Source: Mesobacillus harenae
Lineage (GTDB): Bacteria > Bacillota > Bacilli > Bacillales > Cytobacillaceae
Assembly (NCBI RefSeq): GCF_013343715.1
Contig: NZ_JABUNR010000001.1
Location: 186,001 to 250,000, forward strand
DNA length: 64,000 nt
Reading direction: 5' to 3'
In this document: positions 8,556 to 17,602 of the stretch, in pieces
Position numbering within the stretch: position 1 is the first letter of the stretch
Layout of the letters: each line of letters opens with the position of its first letter
The notes under the pieces: generated by a model
The model's input: only the letters and a program-made list of their open reading frames with translations
What the model was told of the DNA's origin: nothing
Database searches by the model: none
Program-made: the position numbers and the translations under genes

Positions 8556-9620
8556 ATGACTCAACAGGAAGTGTTCGATGTTACGGTAATTGGAGGAGGA
8601 CCAGCTGGATTATATTCCACTTTTTACAGTGGACTTAGAGGGATGAAAACAAAACTTATCGAATATCAACCAAAATTAGGCGGGAAAATTCATGTATATC
8701 CCGAAAAAATGATTTGGGATATTGGGGGATTAACGCCTGTTCCCGGGGCAAAACTGATCGAGCAGCTGGTAGAGCAGGGATTAACCTTTGGTCCTGAGGT
8801 AGTGCTGAATGAAAAGGTAGAGTCTATATCCCGCAATCGAGATGGAATATTCGTGCTGATAGGGTCATCAGGAAAAAGGCATTACACAAAAACGGTGATT
8901 GTGGCTGTGGGGAGTGGAATTCTAAATCCTAAAAAGCTTGAAATTGAAGGAGCAGAAGTATTTGAAGTAGCCAATATTCATTACACGGTTCAATCTTTAA
9001 TGCGGTTCAAAGATAAAACCATCATTATTTCAGGTGGAGGAAATACGGCCATTGATTGGGCGAATGAATTAGAGCCAATTGCTAAAAGGGTTTATATCAC
9101 TTACCGGAAAGAATCTCTGGCAGGACATGAAGCACAGGTTACTCAGCTTATGAACAGTTCTGTTATTTGTCTGCCGCAAAAATCCATTTCAAAGCTGATA
9201 GCCTCTGGGAATCAGGAAAGAATTAAACAGGTCGAATTAACGGATCGAGTAACAGGAGAGGCTGCCTACTTAAACATTGATGAAGTTATTATCAGTCACG
9301 GGTATGAACAAGATACTAGTATGTTAAAGGATAGTGCAATGGATATAAAGATGGTAGATAATTTTTATATCGCCGGGAATTCGTCTGGTGAATCCTCGAT
9401 CGATGGAGTCTATGCAGCTGGTGACATTATAAGCTATGATGGAAAATTAAATTTAATAGCTGGTTGTTTCCAAGATGCAGCAAATGCAGTGAATAAAGCA
9501 AAAAAATATATTCAACCATCCGCAAACAAAGCGGCTATGGTCTCGTCCCACAACGAAGTCTTTCAAAAACGAAATCGTGAATTAGTAAAAAAAATGATGT
9601 TGAAAGAACCAGCCCTATAG
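8556..9620 (+). CDS. Ferredoxin/flavodoxin-NADP+ reductase-like flavoprotein (YcgT/YumC type)
   Basis: FAD and NAD(P)H-dependent oxidoreductase of the thioredoxin-reductase-like ferredoxin-NADP reductase family, about 354 residues. Two dinucleotide-binding motifs are visible: VIGGGPAGLYS near residue 11 for FAD and ISGGGNTAIDWA near 156 for NAD(P)H; a final AAGDI near 288 completes the FAD site. There is no CxxC redox pair, which separates it from thioredoxin reductase. The start at ATG 8556 fits AAGGGGTGA at 8542-8550 better than the GTG inside that ribosome site. A strong Fur box and the divergent siderophore operon suggest a role in low-iron physiology, for example supplying electrons for release of iron from hydroxamate siderophores. 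B. subtilis YcgT is a known Fur-regulated relative. Confidence 0.88.
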   Translation: MTQQEVFDVTVIGGGPAGLYSTFYSGLRGMKTKLIEYQPKLGGKIHVYPEKMIWDIGGLTPVPGAKLIEQLVEQGLTFGPEVVLNEKVESISRNRDGIFVLIGSSGKRHYTKTVIVAVGSGILNPKKLEIEGAEVFEVANIHYTVQSLMRFKDKTIIISGGGNTAIDWANELEPIAKRVYITYRKESLAGHEAQVTQLMNSSVICLPQKSISKLIASGNQERIKQVELTDRVTGEAAYLNIDEVIISHGYEQDTSMLKDSAMDIKMVDNFYIAGNSSGESSIDGVYAAGDIISYDGKLNLIAGCFQDAANAVNKAKKYIQPSANKAAMVSSHNEVFQKRNRELVKKMMLKEPAL

Positions 9621-9666
9621 GTGCCTGTCACTTCCCGGAATTTCTTGTTTCACAGGATGTTCCACG
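9620..9666 (+). repeat. Dispersed ~47-bp element, copy 1
   Basis: Begins with GGTGCCTGTCACTTCCCGGA and continues TTTCTTGTTTCACA...TGTTCCACG. It begins on the last base of the flavoprotein stop codon. Related copies lie at 35879-35923, 41984-42030 and 42834-42880. Confidence 0.8.
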
Positions 9667-9696
9667 AATTGTAGGGGTAACTATGGGAGCAGAGAA

Positions 9697-9737
9697 GACG
9701 GTTCCAGTGCTTCAGTTTTGGAAGCACGAGAACCGTC
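9697..9737. terminator. Hairpin between convergent genes
   Basis: GACGGTTC plus AGTGCTTC pairs with GGAAGCAC plus GAACCGTC around a short loop; the stem is long and nearly perfect. The T-tract is weak on either strand, but its position between the convergent flavoprotein and LysM genes suggests a bidirectional terminator. Confidence 0.65.
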
Positions 9738-9747
9738 TCATTGCTGT

Positions 9748-10620
9748 TTATTGTAGCTTGCTTAAATCTAAATATTGGACTGTCTTGCCATCACGGTCAA
9801 ACTGAACAACCAACTTACTTTTGTTGAATTTATATATAAATTGTTCACAGGATGCGCTTTCGTAGCAAGAAATTTTCGTTACTTCATTCGGGTATCCATA
9901 TACGTCCAGCACTTTGCTTTTTTGTTTTGGAATGGCATCTGAATTTAAAAATTCTGGATAGACTTGTAATCCGAATATGGACCCGTCGTTCATATTGAAA
10001 TTCACACGAACTCCTGCACCTTGTTTTTTATAATAGAAAGATCTTATATTCATATAATCCTCTATTTTTGCTGGTTTTCCAAATTGCTTTTCAAGCTGGC
10101 TGGACATGGAGCCCACAGTGACATCATTAATATGCAGAGGCTTATCCGTTAAGATATAACTGTCTTTTATCCCTTGTTTCCTCAAAACCTCTCTTTGTTT
10201 CTCCGCATTTTTTTTATCAGAAAATACTCCAGTCTGAATACGGTAGTAAATCTGATTGGTTATTACTCTTTTTACTGCAACAGCTTCAATTCCTTTCTTT
10301 TTGAGTAGAGAGATTTGCTTATCTGCATTCATTTTCTTCGCAAATGAACCAGCCATTACAACATACAATGGGTCCGTTTGTTTTAAACCAGGTAGAAGCA
10401 ATTTTTGACCGACCTTGATTGTATTGTTTTTTAAATCATTGTGTTCCTTTAACTCCTGAACAGATATGTTGTATTGTTTTGATATGCTATACAAGGTATC
10501 CCCCTTTTTTATAATGATAGAATCACCCGCCGCATATCCAAATCCATTTGCAAAAAAGAATAATGAAACAACTAACACTGTAGATACGGCAAACAGCACG
10601 AACTGTCTTATCTTTTTCAT
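9748..10620 (-). CDS. Secreted LysM and SPOR domain cell-wall protein
   Basis: A 290-residue exported protein that should bind peptidoglycan. After a signal sequence (residues 1-31, likely cleaved near AAGD) there is one LysM repeat at about 35-77 (KKGDTLYSISKQYNIS to VGQKLLLP), then a SPOR-type domain at about 85-158 (YVVMAGSFAKKMNAD, YRIQTGVFSDKKNAE). SPOR domains recognise denuded glycan strands. The remaining residues (about 162-290) look like a compact globular domain with VGSMSSQLEKQFGKP and DVYGYPNEV, which resembles the repeat style of YjgB-type proteins; I cannot name it with certainty. AGGTGA precedes the ATG. It is monocistronic. A role in envelope maintenance or sporulation is plausible. 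Confidence 0.8.
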   Translation of the reverse strand: MKKIRQFVLFAVSTVLVVSLFFFANGFGYAAGDSIIIKKGDTLYSISKQYNISVQELKEHNDLKNNTIKVGQKLLLPGLKQTDPLYVVMAGSFAKKMNADKQISLLKKKGIEAVAVKRVITNQIYYRIQTGVFSDKKNAEKQREVLRKQGIKDSYILTDKPLHINDVTVGSMSSQLEKQFGKPAKIEDYMNIRSFYYKKQGAGVRVNFNMNDGSIFGLQVYPEFLNSDAIPKQKSKVLDVYGYPNEVTKISCYESASCEQFIYKFNKSKLVVQFDRDGKTVQYLDLSKLQ

Positions 10621-10950
10621 TTTATCACCTCATTTATAATGACGTGATTAGCTTTCAAAAGATGCATTAGGACGAGCCCAATTCATTTCTGAAAAACAAA
10701 ATGGGCTGAAAATAACGGTAGTAAACTGACTGGCAGTTTGCTGCCACGATATATACCCCATGTAGTCTGAAGATGCCCTAACTTTGTTAGTATGAGCTTA
10801 AGAGTTTTAGAGTTAGGATGCATTTTTCTGTACTTTTGCATGCAGTTGAAACGCTCCTTGCTTCCCAGTATGCTCGCTTCGGTTGCCTGCTTTTATTCAT
10901 TTTTGAAACGGGTATACATACTAATAAACAACAAGAAAGAGGGGAGCTTA

Positions 10951-12639
10951 ATGTCAGATAAACACGTCATTCAGACTACTTTAAGAGGAAAAGAGATACT
11001 GTCCAATTCCTTTTTAAATAAAGGTGTAGCTTTTACAAAAAGGGAAAGGGAAGAGCTCGGCTTAGAGGGATTATTGCCACCCCAGGTAATGACGCTTGAT
11101 GAACAGGTAAAAAGGGTTTATGAGCAATATTCTGCACGAACAACCAATTTGTTCAAAAATGGGCTTCTCTATGATTTATATAATCGCAATGTTGTCCTGT
11201 TTTACCGGCTTCTGAAGGAGCATTTGAGCGAGATGCTTCCTATTATATATACGCCTACGGTTGGTGAAGCTATTGAGCAATACTCCCACGTTTATCGGCG
11301 GCCGGGCGGACTCTATTTATCAATCGATGATCTAGACGGAATTGAAACGGCATTTAAGAATCTGGGATATCCCAAAAATGGGGTTGATCTAATTGTCGTA
11401 ACCGATTCGGAAAGCATCCTTGGGATTGGCGACCAGGGTGTTGGCGGCATCAATATTTCGATTGGGAAACTGGCTGTTTACACTGCGGCAGCAGGTATCG
11501 ATCCAAGCCGGGTGCTTCCGGTGGTCCTTGATGTTGGAACAAACAATAAGGCCTTGGCAGATGATCCATTTTATATTGGGAACGAGTTCCCTCGAGTCCG
11601 TGGCGAGCGTTATGACGAGTTTATCGATGCCTTCGTTACTGCAGCTCGAAAGAATTTCCCGGATGTCTTGCTGCACTGGGAGGATCTTGGCAATGTAAAT
11701 GCCCGCAAGATCATGGAAAGGTATGGAGACAATACGCTTACTTTTAATGATGATATTCAGGGGACTGGCGCAGTCACACTAGCGGCCATAAAGTCTGCAT
11801 TGAAGATGACAGACGAAGAACTTAAGGACCAGCGGATTGTGGTCTTCGGGCCGGGAGCTGCTGGTATTGGCAACGCCGATCAAATGGTGGATGCAATGGC
11901 GCTTGAGGGCTTACCGAAAGAGGAAGCCTATGAGCGATTCTGGGCTGTCGATTACAGGGGACTATTAACGGAGGATCATACCGATGTTCTGAAATTCCAA
12001 AACCCATACTTACGCAGTGCGGAGGAAGTGGCAGGATGGGAACGGAATGAAGAAGGCATTATTACGCTCAAGGAAGTAGTTAAGAGGGTGAAACCAACCA
12101 TCCTTCTTGGCACATCGGGACAGGCTGGAGCCTTTTCGGAGGAGATTGTCAAAGAGATGGCAAAGCATGTGGATCATCCCGTTATCATGCCAATGTCCAA
12201 CCCGACATCACTTGCTGAAGCAGTCCCTGCAGATTTAATCAAATGGACAGACGGGAAGGCGCTAGTTGCAACGGGCAGCCCATTTGAAGATGTCAAATAC
12301 AATGGTGTTACCTATGAGATCGGTCAATCCAACAATGCGTTTATTTTCCCTGGACTGGGACTTGGTGCTATCGTGGCAAAAGCAGACATCATCTCAAAGG
12401 GAATGTTTACTGCAGCCGCAAATTCTGTTGCCGATCTGTGCTGCAATGATAAGCAGGGCGCATCACTCCTTCCTGCTGTCGACAAATTGCAGGAAGTCTC
12501 AGAAAAAGTAGCCATTGAAGTCATCCGGGCAGCCTTCTCAGAAGGAATTGCCAGAACCGATATCAACGATGTAGAAAAGGCAGTTAGGGAAGCAATGTGG
12601 CAGCCGGAATATAAGGAAATAAGAAGTATTAGGATTTAA
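10951..12639 (+). CDS. NAD-dependent malic enzyme (MaeA/MalS type)
   Basis: Oxidative decarboxylation of malate to pyruvate and CO2 with NAD+. The protein has about 562 residues, the size of the large malic enzymes. The N-terminal malic domain shows [16 protein letters not shown] and [28 protein letters not shown] is the nucleotide-binding motif; [15 protein letters not shown] and [15 protein letters not shown] are conserved C-terminal blocks. The open frame extends upstream to 10792, but the start is ATG 10951, preceded by AGAGGGGAG; the upstream extension has no ribosome site or family similarity. Base composition appears more GC-rich than the neighbouring accessory genes, as for a core gene. 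It could drain C4 acids made by the TRAP-linked pathways of this window into pyruvate. Confidence 0.93.
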   Translation: MSDKHVIQTTLRGKEILSNSFLNKGVAFTKREREELGLEGLLPPQVMTLDEQVKRVYEQYSARTTNLFKNGLLYDLYNRNVVLFYRLLKEHLSEMLPIIYTPTVGEAIEQYSHVYRRPGGLYLSIDDLDGIETAFKNLGYPKNGVDLIVVTDSESILGIGDQGVGGINISIGKLAVYTAAAGIDPSRVLPVVLDVGTNNKALADDPFYIGNEFPRVRGERYDEFIDAFVTAARKNFPDVLLHWEDLGNVNARKIMERYGDNTLTFNDDIQGTGAVTLAAIKSALKMTDEELKDQRIVVFGPGAAGIGNADQMVDAMALEGLPKEEAYERFWAVDYRGLLTEDHTDVLKFQNPYLRSAEEVAGWERNEEGIITLKEVVKRVKPTILLGTSGQAGAFSEEIVKEMAKHVDHPVIMPMSNPTSLAEAVPADLIKWTDGKALVATGSPFEDVKYNGVTYEIGQSNNAFIFPGLGLGAIVAKADIISKGMFTAAANSVADLCCNDKQGASLLPAVDKLQEVSEKVAIEVIRAAFSEGIARTDINDVEKAVREAMWQPEYKEIRSIRI

Positions 12640-12869
12640 TTGAGGGAAACATATGGCGCTCCCGTGCTTCCAACATTTTCGAAGCATGAGAAGCCCTTAA
12701 GCGTAATAGGTATGTTAAATTTTAAAAAGTAAAAAATAGAAAAGATAGAGAATGTAGGAGCAAGGGGAGACTCTTGCTTTTTACATTGCTGGAAAAATTG
12801 TATACTTCCGGCTTTGAAAATAAACAATAAGGTAGTCGTAAAGATCATAACAAAGAGGAGTTGAGAAGG

Positions 12870-13010
12870 ATGAAAACGAAGGATGATTTTTTAGAAGGCG
12901 CAAAGGTTACAAAAGATAATCAAATTTATGGAACACCAAACAGTAAGAGCAAGGATGGAACTGGCAACTCTCCAAATGATGATGTAGGCAGGAATAAACA
13001 TAAACGCTAA
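12870..13010 (+). CDS. Small hydrophilic protein, 46 residues
   Basis: Short gene with a convincing ribosome site (AAAGAGGAG plus GAAGGATG) and an ATG at 12870. The product is very hydrophilic, rich in Lys, Asp, Asn and Gly (starts MKTKDDFLEGAKVTKDNQ, ends GRNKHKR) and lacks Cys and a membrane segment. It is followed by a strong terminator. Size and composition recall minor spore-associated proteins of Bacillaceae, but I do not recognise the family and assign no function. Confidence 0.6.
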   Translation: MKTKDDFLEGAKVTKDNQIYGTPNSKSKDGTGNSPNDDVGRNKHKR

Positions 13011-13094
13011 TCAATTGACCGCTTTGTTAGTTGTCATTGATAGCGTCGAGCAGGATCAGAAGCATAGTCCATTTTGAGGTGCAAAATCATAACT

Positions 13095-13147
13095 GCTATC
13101 AAAAAAAGCGTGCAAACTGGCAACAGTTTTGACACGCTTTTTATAGC
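13095..13147. terminator. Bidirectional terminator with nested hairpins
   Basis: Outer stem GCTATCAAAAAAAGCGTG pairs with CACGCTTTTTATAGC; inside it AAACTG-GCAA-CAGTTT forms a second stem. A/T runs on both sides let it serve the small gene on the plus strand and the lipoprotein gene on the minus strand. Confidence 0.85.
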
Positions 13148-13179
13148 TATAATAAGTCCATAAACAGGGTCTTCAATTT

Positions 13180-13731
13180 TTATATCATTTGGTTGGCAAG
13201 ATTTATTAGATCTTTTTTATGCTGTTCTTTAGAAAGTCCTTCATTTATATAAGTAATAGTATAAGTGATACCTTTTTCATAAAAAAATAAAGATTTGTTT
13301 GTATAGTAAGCAGTCACTTTATGCTTAAGTTTGAGTTCTTCGGAATTAGAATAATCCATTTCAGCTTCGCTATTAATAGCAGTAATCATTAAAATTATTG
13401 GTTTTACAGAATTATCCTTTGAGGAAGTTTTAAATTCAACCATTAAGTTCTCACCATTATGGGACATATCGTTAATGGTAGGTGGCAGGAAAGGTTTTGC
13501 CTCAAACGGAAGTTTCTCAGGTAGTTTCATTTCAAAAGGCAATGCAGAAAGTCCATCTTCGACAGAAGGTGCTTCATAAGTGATAGGAATCTTTTCCCTT
13601 TGTTCATCGGTAACATCAGGCATTTCTACTTTTGTTAGTCTTGTCGTATCAAGACTTCCACTACCAGCATTTTGGCATCCAACTAATAAGGATAAAATAA
13701 AAGCGAAAATAACAGTTAATATCTTGTTCAA
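13180..13731 (-). CDS. Lipoprotein of unknown function (DUF4367-like tail)
   Basis: A 183-residue lipoprotein: residues 1-18 form a signal peptide ending in the lipobox LLVGC, followed by a Ser/Gly-rich linker. The rest is a single soluble domain with FEAKPFLPPTIND, VEFKTSSKDNSVKPIILMITA and YTITYINEGLSKEQHKK, resembling in outline the DUF4367 domains seen on anti-sigma-associated proteins; this is only a resemblance. The open frame extends to 13767, but GGGGGGAG directly before a TTG at 13731 indicates that translation starts there, giving a normal signal peptide. It is transcribed alone and ends at a strong terminator. Confidence 0.7.
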   Translation of the reverse strand: MNKILTVIFAFILSLLVGCQNAGSGSLDTTRLTKVEMPDVTDEQREKIPITYEAPSVEDGLSALPFEMKLPEKLPFEAKPFLPPTINDMSHNGENLMVEFKTSSKDNSVKPIILMITAINSEAEMDYSNSEELKLKHKVTAYYTNKSLFFYEKGITYTITYINEGLSKEQHKKDLINLANQMI

Positions 13732-13839
13732 AAATCTCCCCCCCTTTTTTTTGCAAATCGCTCCCATGGTCGAATGAGAAAAAACGCCGCCTTACTATGC
13801 AGCTATTGAACCCGTTTGGTGACTGAAAATATATTAGTA

Positions 13840-14205
13840 TTACCTCTTTTCAAGTGATCGAACTAATAAAATTCCAGATACTAATGTTAATATTGCTTTT
13901 ATCTCGGGGTGTATAAACGGAATATATCGGTGGGGGAAACCTGTTCCAAACCATAAAAACCATGTGGATATCGGTATTATTAATAGTGAAATTAATATTA
14001 ATGTGGTAATAAATTTGCCCCAATTTAATACATAATCTCGATTCCTAACCAGGTCCAGGATCCTTTCGCCCTCTAATAGCGTACCTAATAAAAAATATAT
14101 AACTGCAACTAAAAACCTGTAAATTAACATCCTATTTGTATTAAAATCCTCAGCATACTCTTTATATATTGGGATCAGCAACATTAAAAAGGAACAATAA
14201 AACAA
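13840..14205 (-). CDS. Hypothetical membrane protein
   Basis: Up to 121 residues with three or four hydrophobic segments (about 3-12, 28-42, 64-85 and 100-115) and a short basic C-terminus ending SLEKR. Start choice is uncertain: TTG 14205 is the longest, ATG 14184 the next, and neither has a clear ribosome site, so the gene may be truncated at its 5-prime end or weakly expressed. Between them lies only a few residues. Its neighbours are other small membrane or secreted proteins on the same strand. I do not recognise the family. Confidence 0.45.
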   Translation of the reverse strand: MFYCSFLMLLIPIYKEYAEDFNTNRMLIYRFLVAVIYFLLGTLLEGERILDLVRNRDYVLNWGKFITTLILISLLIIPISTWFLWFGTGFPHRYIPFIHPEIKAILTLVSGILLVRSLEKR

Positions 14206-14602
14206 TGATTAAAATAGTTTTATACACATTTATTTTTTTGATAGCTAAATCAACTCCTTTACATATAGTAATACAACTAGCTGCCCCTCTACTGGTGTAA
14301 CCAGAAGGCTATATTCCACCTTAACCCAGCATTAAAATATATGAATCCAACGTTGGAAAACGCACTTAAACGAATGGGGAATGAACTTCTAAGAGAGCGT
14401 GTGTGAGTCCGATGGTAAAAGGATTTTTTGAATTTATGTTTTCAACAGAAGGCAGGAGCGCGAAATTGTTTCGCTATTGCATTAATTGGTCCAATTATTC
14501 TGCGATTTTCAGGGGGAAATGGGGACAAGGAACGTGAGGTTTATTTTAATATAATAACCATTAATTCAACATTCCTTAATTGCTTTCTTTTAGGGGGAAT
14601 GA
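14206..14602. other. Intergenic stretch without a supported gene
   Basis: About 400 bases. A 21-codon frame starts at ATG 14341 and another open frame runs 14428-14616, but neither has a ribosome site. I see no terminator, RNA motif or clear repeat. Confidence 0.4.
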
Positions 14603-14800
14603 TTATTTGGTCCTAAACACAAGGTTGGTTATAGTTCCTATTATCAAAGCGGGGATTAATGGAGGAATAGCGAGAGACATCAATGCCTCTAACATATTTC
14701 TTGGTGGAAGCATTGACATCATCAAAAACAGAGCCACTACTATGTAGGTAATTAAATAATCGCTTTTTCTGAAGTTGCGTCTTCTAATATTATTACTCAT
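14603..14800 (-). CDS. Small membrane protein, 65 residues
   Basis: Arg-rich cytoplasmic N-terminus (SNNIRRRNFRKSD) followed by two hydrophobic segments at about residues 15-31 and 38-60, a hairpin topology. AAAGGTTGGTGG precedes the ATG at 14800 with acceptable spacing. No family recognised. It may form one transcription unit with the membrane protein downstream on the same strand, although about 400 bases separate them. Confidence 0.55.
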   Translation of the reverse strand: MSNNIRRRNFRKSDYLITYIVVALFLMMSMLPPRNMLEALMSLAIPPLIPALIIGTITNLVFRTK

Positions 14801-15179
14801 AACCCACCAACCTTTTAATAAATGTTCATTAAGTCCTTCTGAACCCTCCTTGTAATTTAAATTTTACATACTAGTCTTACAGGAAATAATACAACGAAAG
14901 TGGTAAATTGGATTGTTAACTTCTTAAACTAAGCTGCCTCGTTAGGGAAAGAAAAAATGAAGGTTGCAAGGACACACATCACTTCTTATAACATTTATTC
15001 ATCTGGACCCGACCCTTAGGACGGTACCTATGCTTTTTTTGATTTGTGATTCTAATCAAGCAAACCGTCCGCTGCAAAGCTTTCTGAATCTTCGAATCTT
15101 CTATTTAAAGCTGTATTCAGCAGGAGAATTCTGCCATATAATTAAATTAGCAAATTATTCTATCTATAGAGGTGCAAGC
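14801..15179. other. Intergenic stretch upstream of GNAT gene
   Basis: About 380 bases, AT-rich at its left end. The reading frame of the acetyltransferase remains open to 14964, but that extension lacks family similarity and a ribosome site. No clear promoter or RNA structure seen. Confidence 0.4.
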
Positions 15180-16082
15180 ATGACAACCATTAAGAATCCA
15201 TGGATTAAGCTTAAGGAACATATTGATGGAGAAGATTATGAATTGATCGCTCAACTAGAGAATTTATGTATCGAAAAAGACAAGACAGCTCTGAAACTCG
15301 AGCTGGATTACAAGCTAGGAGCCAGCAATGGAAAAAAGGGCAATATAAAAGACTTAAATGAATTCATGTATTTTAACGGACAGGACCTCATTGGTTATAT
15401 TGGAGTTTCAAGCTTTGGCGGCCCGTGGGAAGTAAATGGCATGGTCCATCCTGAGTACAGAGGGCAAGGGGTTTTTAAAAAGCTAAGTGAGCTGGTCCTG
15501 GCTGAAGGGAAACAAAGAAATTCTGGGAGCATGTTATTGCTAAGTGACCGGAAGTCTGAATCAGGTCAAGATTTTATAGCTGGAACTGGGGCAAAGTACG
15601 CTCATTCCGAATATGAAATGTATTTGAATCAGAATGTTCAGCAGCCAATGGAGTCATCCGGCATCAACCTCAGAAACGCAACCAATGCTGACGCGCAGGA
15701 AATTGCGCGGCAAAACGCTATCTATTTTGGAGAAGGTGAACCAGAAAACATAGAATTGGAGGATTTGATTCTGCCAGAAGAAGAGGAAAAAAGAGGGATG
15801 CCTTGCTACCTGGCTGAAAAGGACCAGCAAATTATTGGGAAGGTGAACCTTCAAGTAACTTCTAAGCTTGGTGCGATATTTGGGCTGGGAGTTTTACCAG
15901 AGTACCGCCGACAAGGGTACGGGAGGTCCATACTTCTGATGGCGATTGAAAAATTAAGGGAGGTTGGCGCAAGCGAAATCATGCTCCAGGTGGCAGCTGA
16001 AAACGCGAATGCTCTGAACCTATACAAATCTTGTGGTTTTGAAACTACTTCTACGATGGATTACTACAGTTTAAGCAAATAA
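15180..16082 (+). CDS. Tandem-domain GNAT N-acetyltransferase
   Basis: A 300-residue protein built of two GNAT folds. The N-terminal half contains MVHPEYRGQGVFKKL near 88-102, a degenerate acetyl-CoA loop. The C-terminal half has the full motif GLGVLPEYRRQGYGRSIL near 236-253 followed by a helix and AAENANALNLYKSCGF near 272-287, the standard motif A and motif B. Two-domain GNATs usually keep one active acetyl-CoA site, here most likely the second. Start at ATG 15180 follows AGAGGTG; the upstream in-frame extension is rejected. It is isolated, with no operon partner. The acceptor substrate cannot be told from sequence. Confidence 0.82.
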   Translation: MTTIKNPWIKLKEHIDGEDYELIAQLENLCIEKDKTALKLELDYKLGASNGKKGNIKDLNEFMYFNGQDLIGYIGVSSFGGPWEVNGMVHPEYRGQGVFKKLSELVLAEGKQRNSGSMLLLSDRKSESGQDFIAGTGAKYAHSEYEMYLNQNVQQPMESSGINLRNATNADAQEIARQNAIYFGEGEPENIELEDLILPEEEEKRGMPCYLAEKDQQIIGKVNLQVTSKLGAIFGLGVLPEYRRQGYGRSILLMAIEKLREVGASEIMLQVAAENANALNLYKSCGFETTSTMDYYSLSK

Positions 16083-16418
16083 AGATTATTAAGCTGAAAT
16101 TGTAACAAAGAAGCACGGGGTGGAGTTCTAAAAAGCTGCTTTTTCGGATGCTTTATTGATAAATGATATGAAAAATTGCGTGTGAATCGCACACGTCATT
16201 TACCTTATTAATTAGAGTTTTAAGGATATATAACTGGTTCGGCACAGCTATTGCATCAATATTTATGCTGGATAATAAAAAATTGTACTATTAAAAGAGA
16301 ATACTAACCTGCAATATAATTGTCATTTTTGGTTGCATAGTTAGGGAAAGTAGAAATATCTATTAAGTTTTATTCTATATATATTATCAATGGATAAACA
16401 ACAGGAGGCTATAATGAT
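16083..16418. other. Intergenic stretch
   Basis: About 335 bases of AT-rich sequence between the acetyltransferase and a small membrane protein. I see no gene, RNA motif or convincing terminator; only the AGGAGG at 16403-16408 that serves the downstream gene. Confidence 0.4.
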
Positions 16419-16667
16419 TTGGAAAGTATCAGAGCTTACTTGAAAAAAGATAGTAACTGGTTTTTTGTCCATTTAACCTTATTTTCCATCTTAGTTTTAA
16501 TTATGAATAGAATGGGTCCGTTAGAAGGGCAGTTAAGAACAGTAGGCTTTATTCTATTCACCATACTTTGTATTAGCATAATTAAAATATGTAGAAACTC
16601 TAAGTGGAAAATAATGGGGGTACTGCTTTACTTTATCTTTTTTGGGCTTATCCCGTTTTTTAAATAA
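16419..16667 (+). CDS. Small membrane protein, 82 residues
   Basis: Three hydrophobic segments (about 14-30, 42-57 and 64-81) linked by short basic loops; ends IPFFK. The ribosome site AGGAGG at 16403-16408 lies about ten bases before the TTG start. An ATG at 16414 in a different frame would give only nine codons (MIWKVSELT) that overlap this start; it could be a tiny leader, or simply chance. No family recognised. The next gene, also a small membrane protein, begins 79 bases downstream and may be co-transcribed. Confidence 0.5.
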   Translation: MESIRAYLKKDSNWFFVHLTLFSILVLIMNRMGPLEGQLRTVGFILFTILCISIIKICRNSKWKIMGVLLYFIFFGLIPFFK

Positions 16668-16746
16668 ACTAACCGATTGACCCAGTTTATCCAAAAATAA
16701 TTAGTTAGAGTAATGAAGTTAAAAAATTAGTTAGAAAGGGGATTTG

Positions 16747-17184
16747 ATGAAAAACACATTGGCACGTTTTTTATCGTACTTTGGTTACACGGTCATTTTG
16801 TTTATTATCACGTATCGGGGATTTAAGTATGAATATTTGATTGCAGATCAAACTTCAGAAGACTATGGAACTATCACGTTCTATAAGCAAATGGTGTTTT
16901 TTTTGATATTTACAATTGTCTTGGGGGTTCTATTTGCATTGCCATCATTAGCTAAAAAAATAATGAGGCAGGGCAAATGGAACTTCGACTGGGTGCAGTT
17001 TCTCTCTGTTGGAATACCATCTATTATTGTAGCCGCAGCTCCCCTGATACACTTCTCATCGATAAGCATAGGTGGGCTCTTATCCCCGCTTGTTCTCCCA
17101 GGGTATGGAAGATTTATTAGTGCGATCGCTGGGATTGCTTTTGGCTTCAATATGTTGATATGCATAAAAAAAGTAAACCGTTAA
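16747..17184 (+). CDS. Membrane protein of unknown function, 145 residues
   Basis: Four hydrophobic segments (about 8-22, 47-66, 84-102 and 118-138) with an acidic loop after the first (ADQTSEDYG) and basic loops elsewhere, consistent with a four-helix integral membrane protein. GAAAGGGG precedes ATG 16747; a TTG one codon earlier is less well spaced. It follows the small membrane gene at 16419-16667. A perfect hairpin with a T-run lies about 95 bases after the stop. I do not recognise the family. Confidence 0.6.
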   Translation: MKNTLARFLSYFGYTVILFIITYRGFKYEYLIADQTSEDYGTITFYKQMVFFLIFTIVLGVLFALPSLAKKIMRQGKWNFDWVQFLSVGIPSIIVAAAPLIHFSSISIGGLLSPLVLPGYGRFISAIAGIAFGFNMLICIKKVNR

Positions 17185-17602
17185 TATTGTTTGAAGCATT
17201 TAAATTTACAGATTGAGTAAAAATGCTTCTTCAATAAAGGGTGCAATAGTTAAAGAAAAGCCGGAATTTATAATAAAGAAAACTCGCCGATTTTTTGGGG
17301 CGAGTTTTTGCTTTTCTAAAGTCTTGTTACGATGTTGCCAAGCCTGTCATTTTGGTGGAAGTATCACCTCAAAACTATATCTTTTAGGAGAGTTTCTGTG
17401 CTTTTTTCAGTTTCGTGTATAGTGAAGAACAAGGACCTTTTCTATACTTCCCATGCTCTCTTCCTTGCTTCTTGAGAGAATATGATAATGGCTTTTATGT
17501 CCCAATTCCCTTTGCAAAAGTTAAATGTTGGAGGATAGATGTGAGTTAAAGAGAGTGTATTAATAACTACCTCGGGCTCTCATCATTATATTTGTATAAG
17601 TT
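17185..17602. other. Intergenic stretch between convergent genes
   Basis: About 420 bases. It holds one good terminator (17279-17309). The remainder has an open frame at 17213-17422 without a ribosome site and shows no recognisable coding content. Confidence 0.45.
17279..17309 (+). terminator. Rho-independent terminator
   Basis: AAAACTCGCC and GGGCGAGTTTTT form a stem around GATTTTTTG, with T-runs outside; A-runs on the other side also allow minus-strand use. Confidence 0.85.

Noticed and set aside
10792..10950. N-terminal extension of the malic enzyme frame (53 extra codons)
   Set aside because: No ribosome site at 10792 and no similarity to malic enzymes; AGAGGGGAG lies directly before ATG 10951.
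14428..14616. 62-codon plus-strand frame, and a 21-codon frame at 14341
   Set aside because: No ribosome sites, odd composition, and partial overlap with the minus-strand membrane protein gene at 14603.
14964..15179. N-terminal extension of the GNAT frame
   Set aside because: No ribosome site; the extension is not GNAT-like and ATG 15180 has AGAGGTG upstream.
17213..17422. 69-codon frame in the gap before ubiX
   Set aside because: It reads through a clear terminator hairpin at 17279-17309 and lacks a ribosome site.
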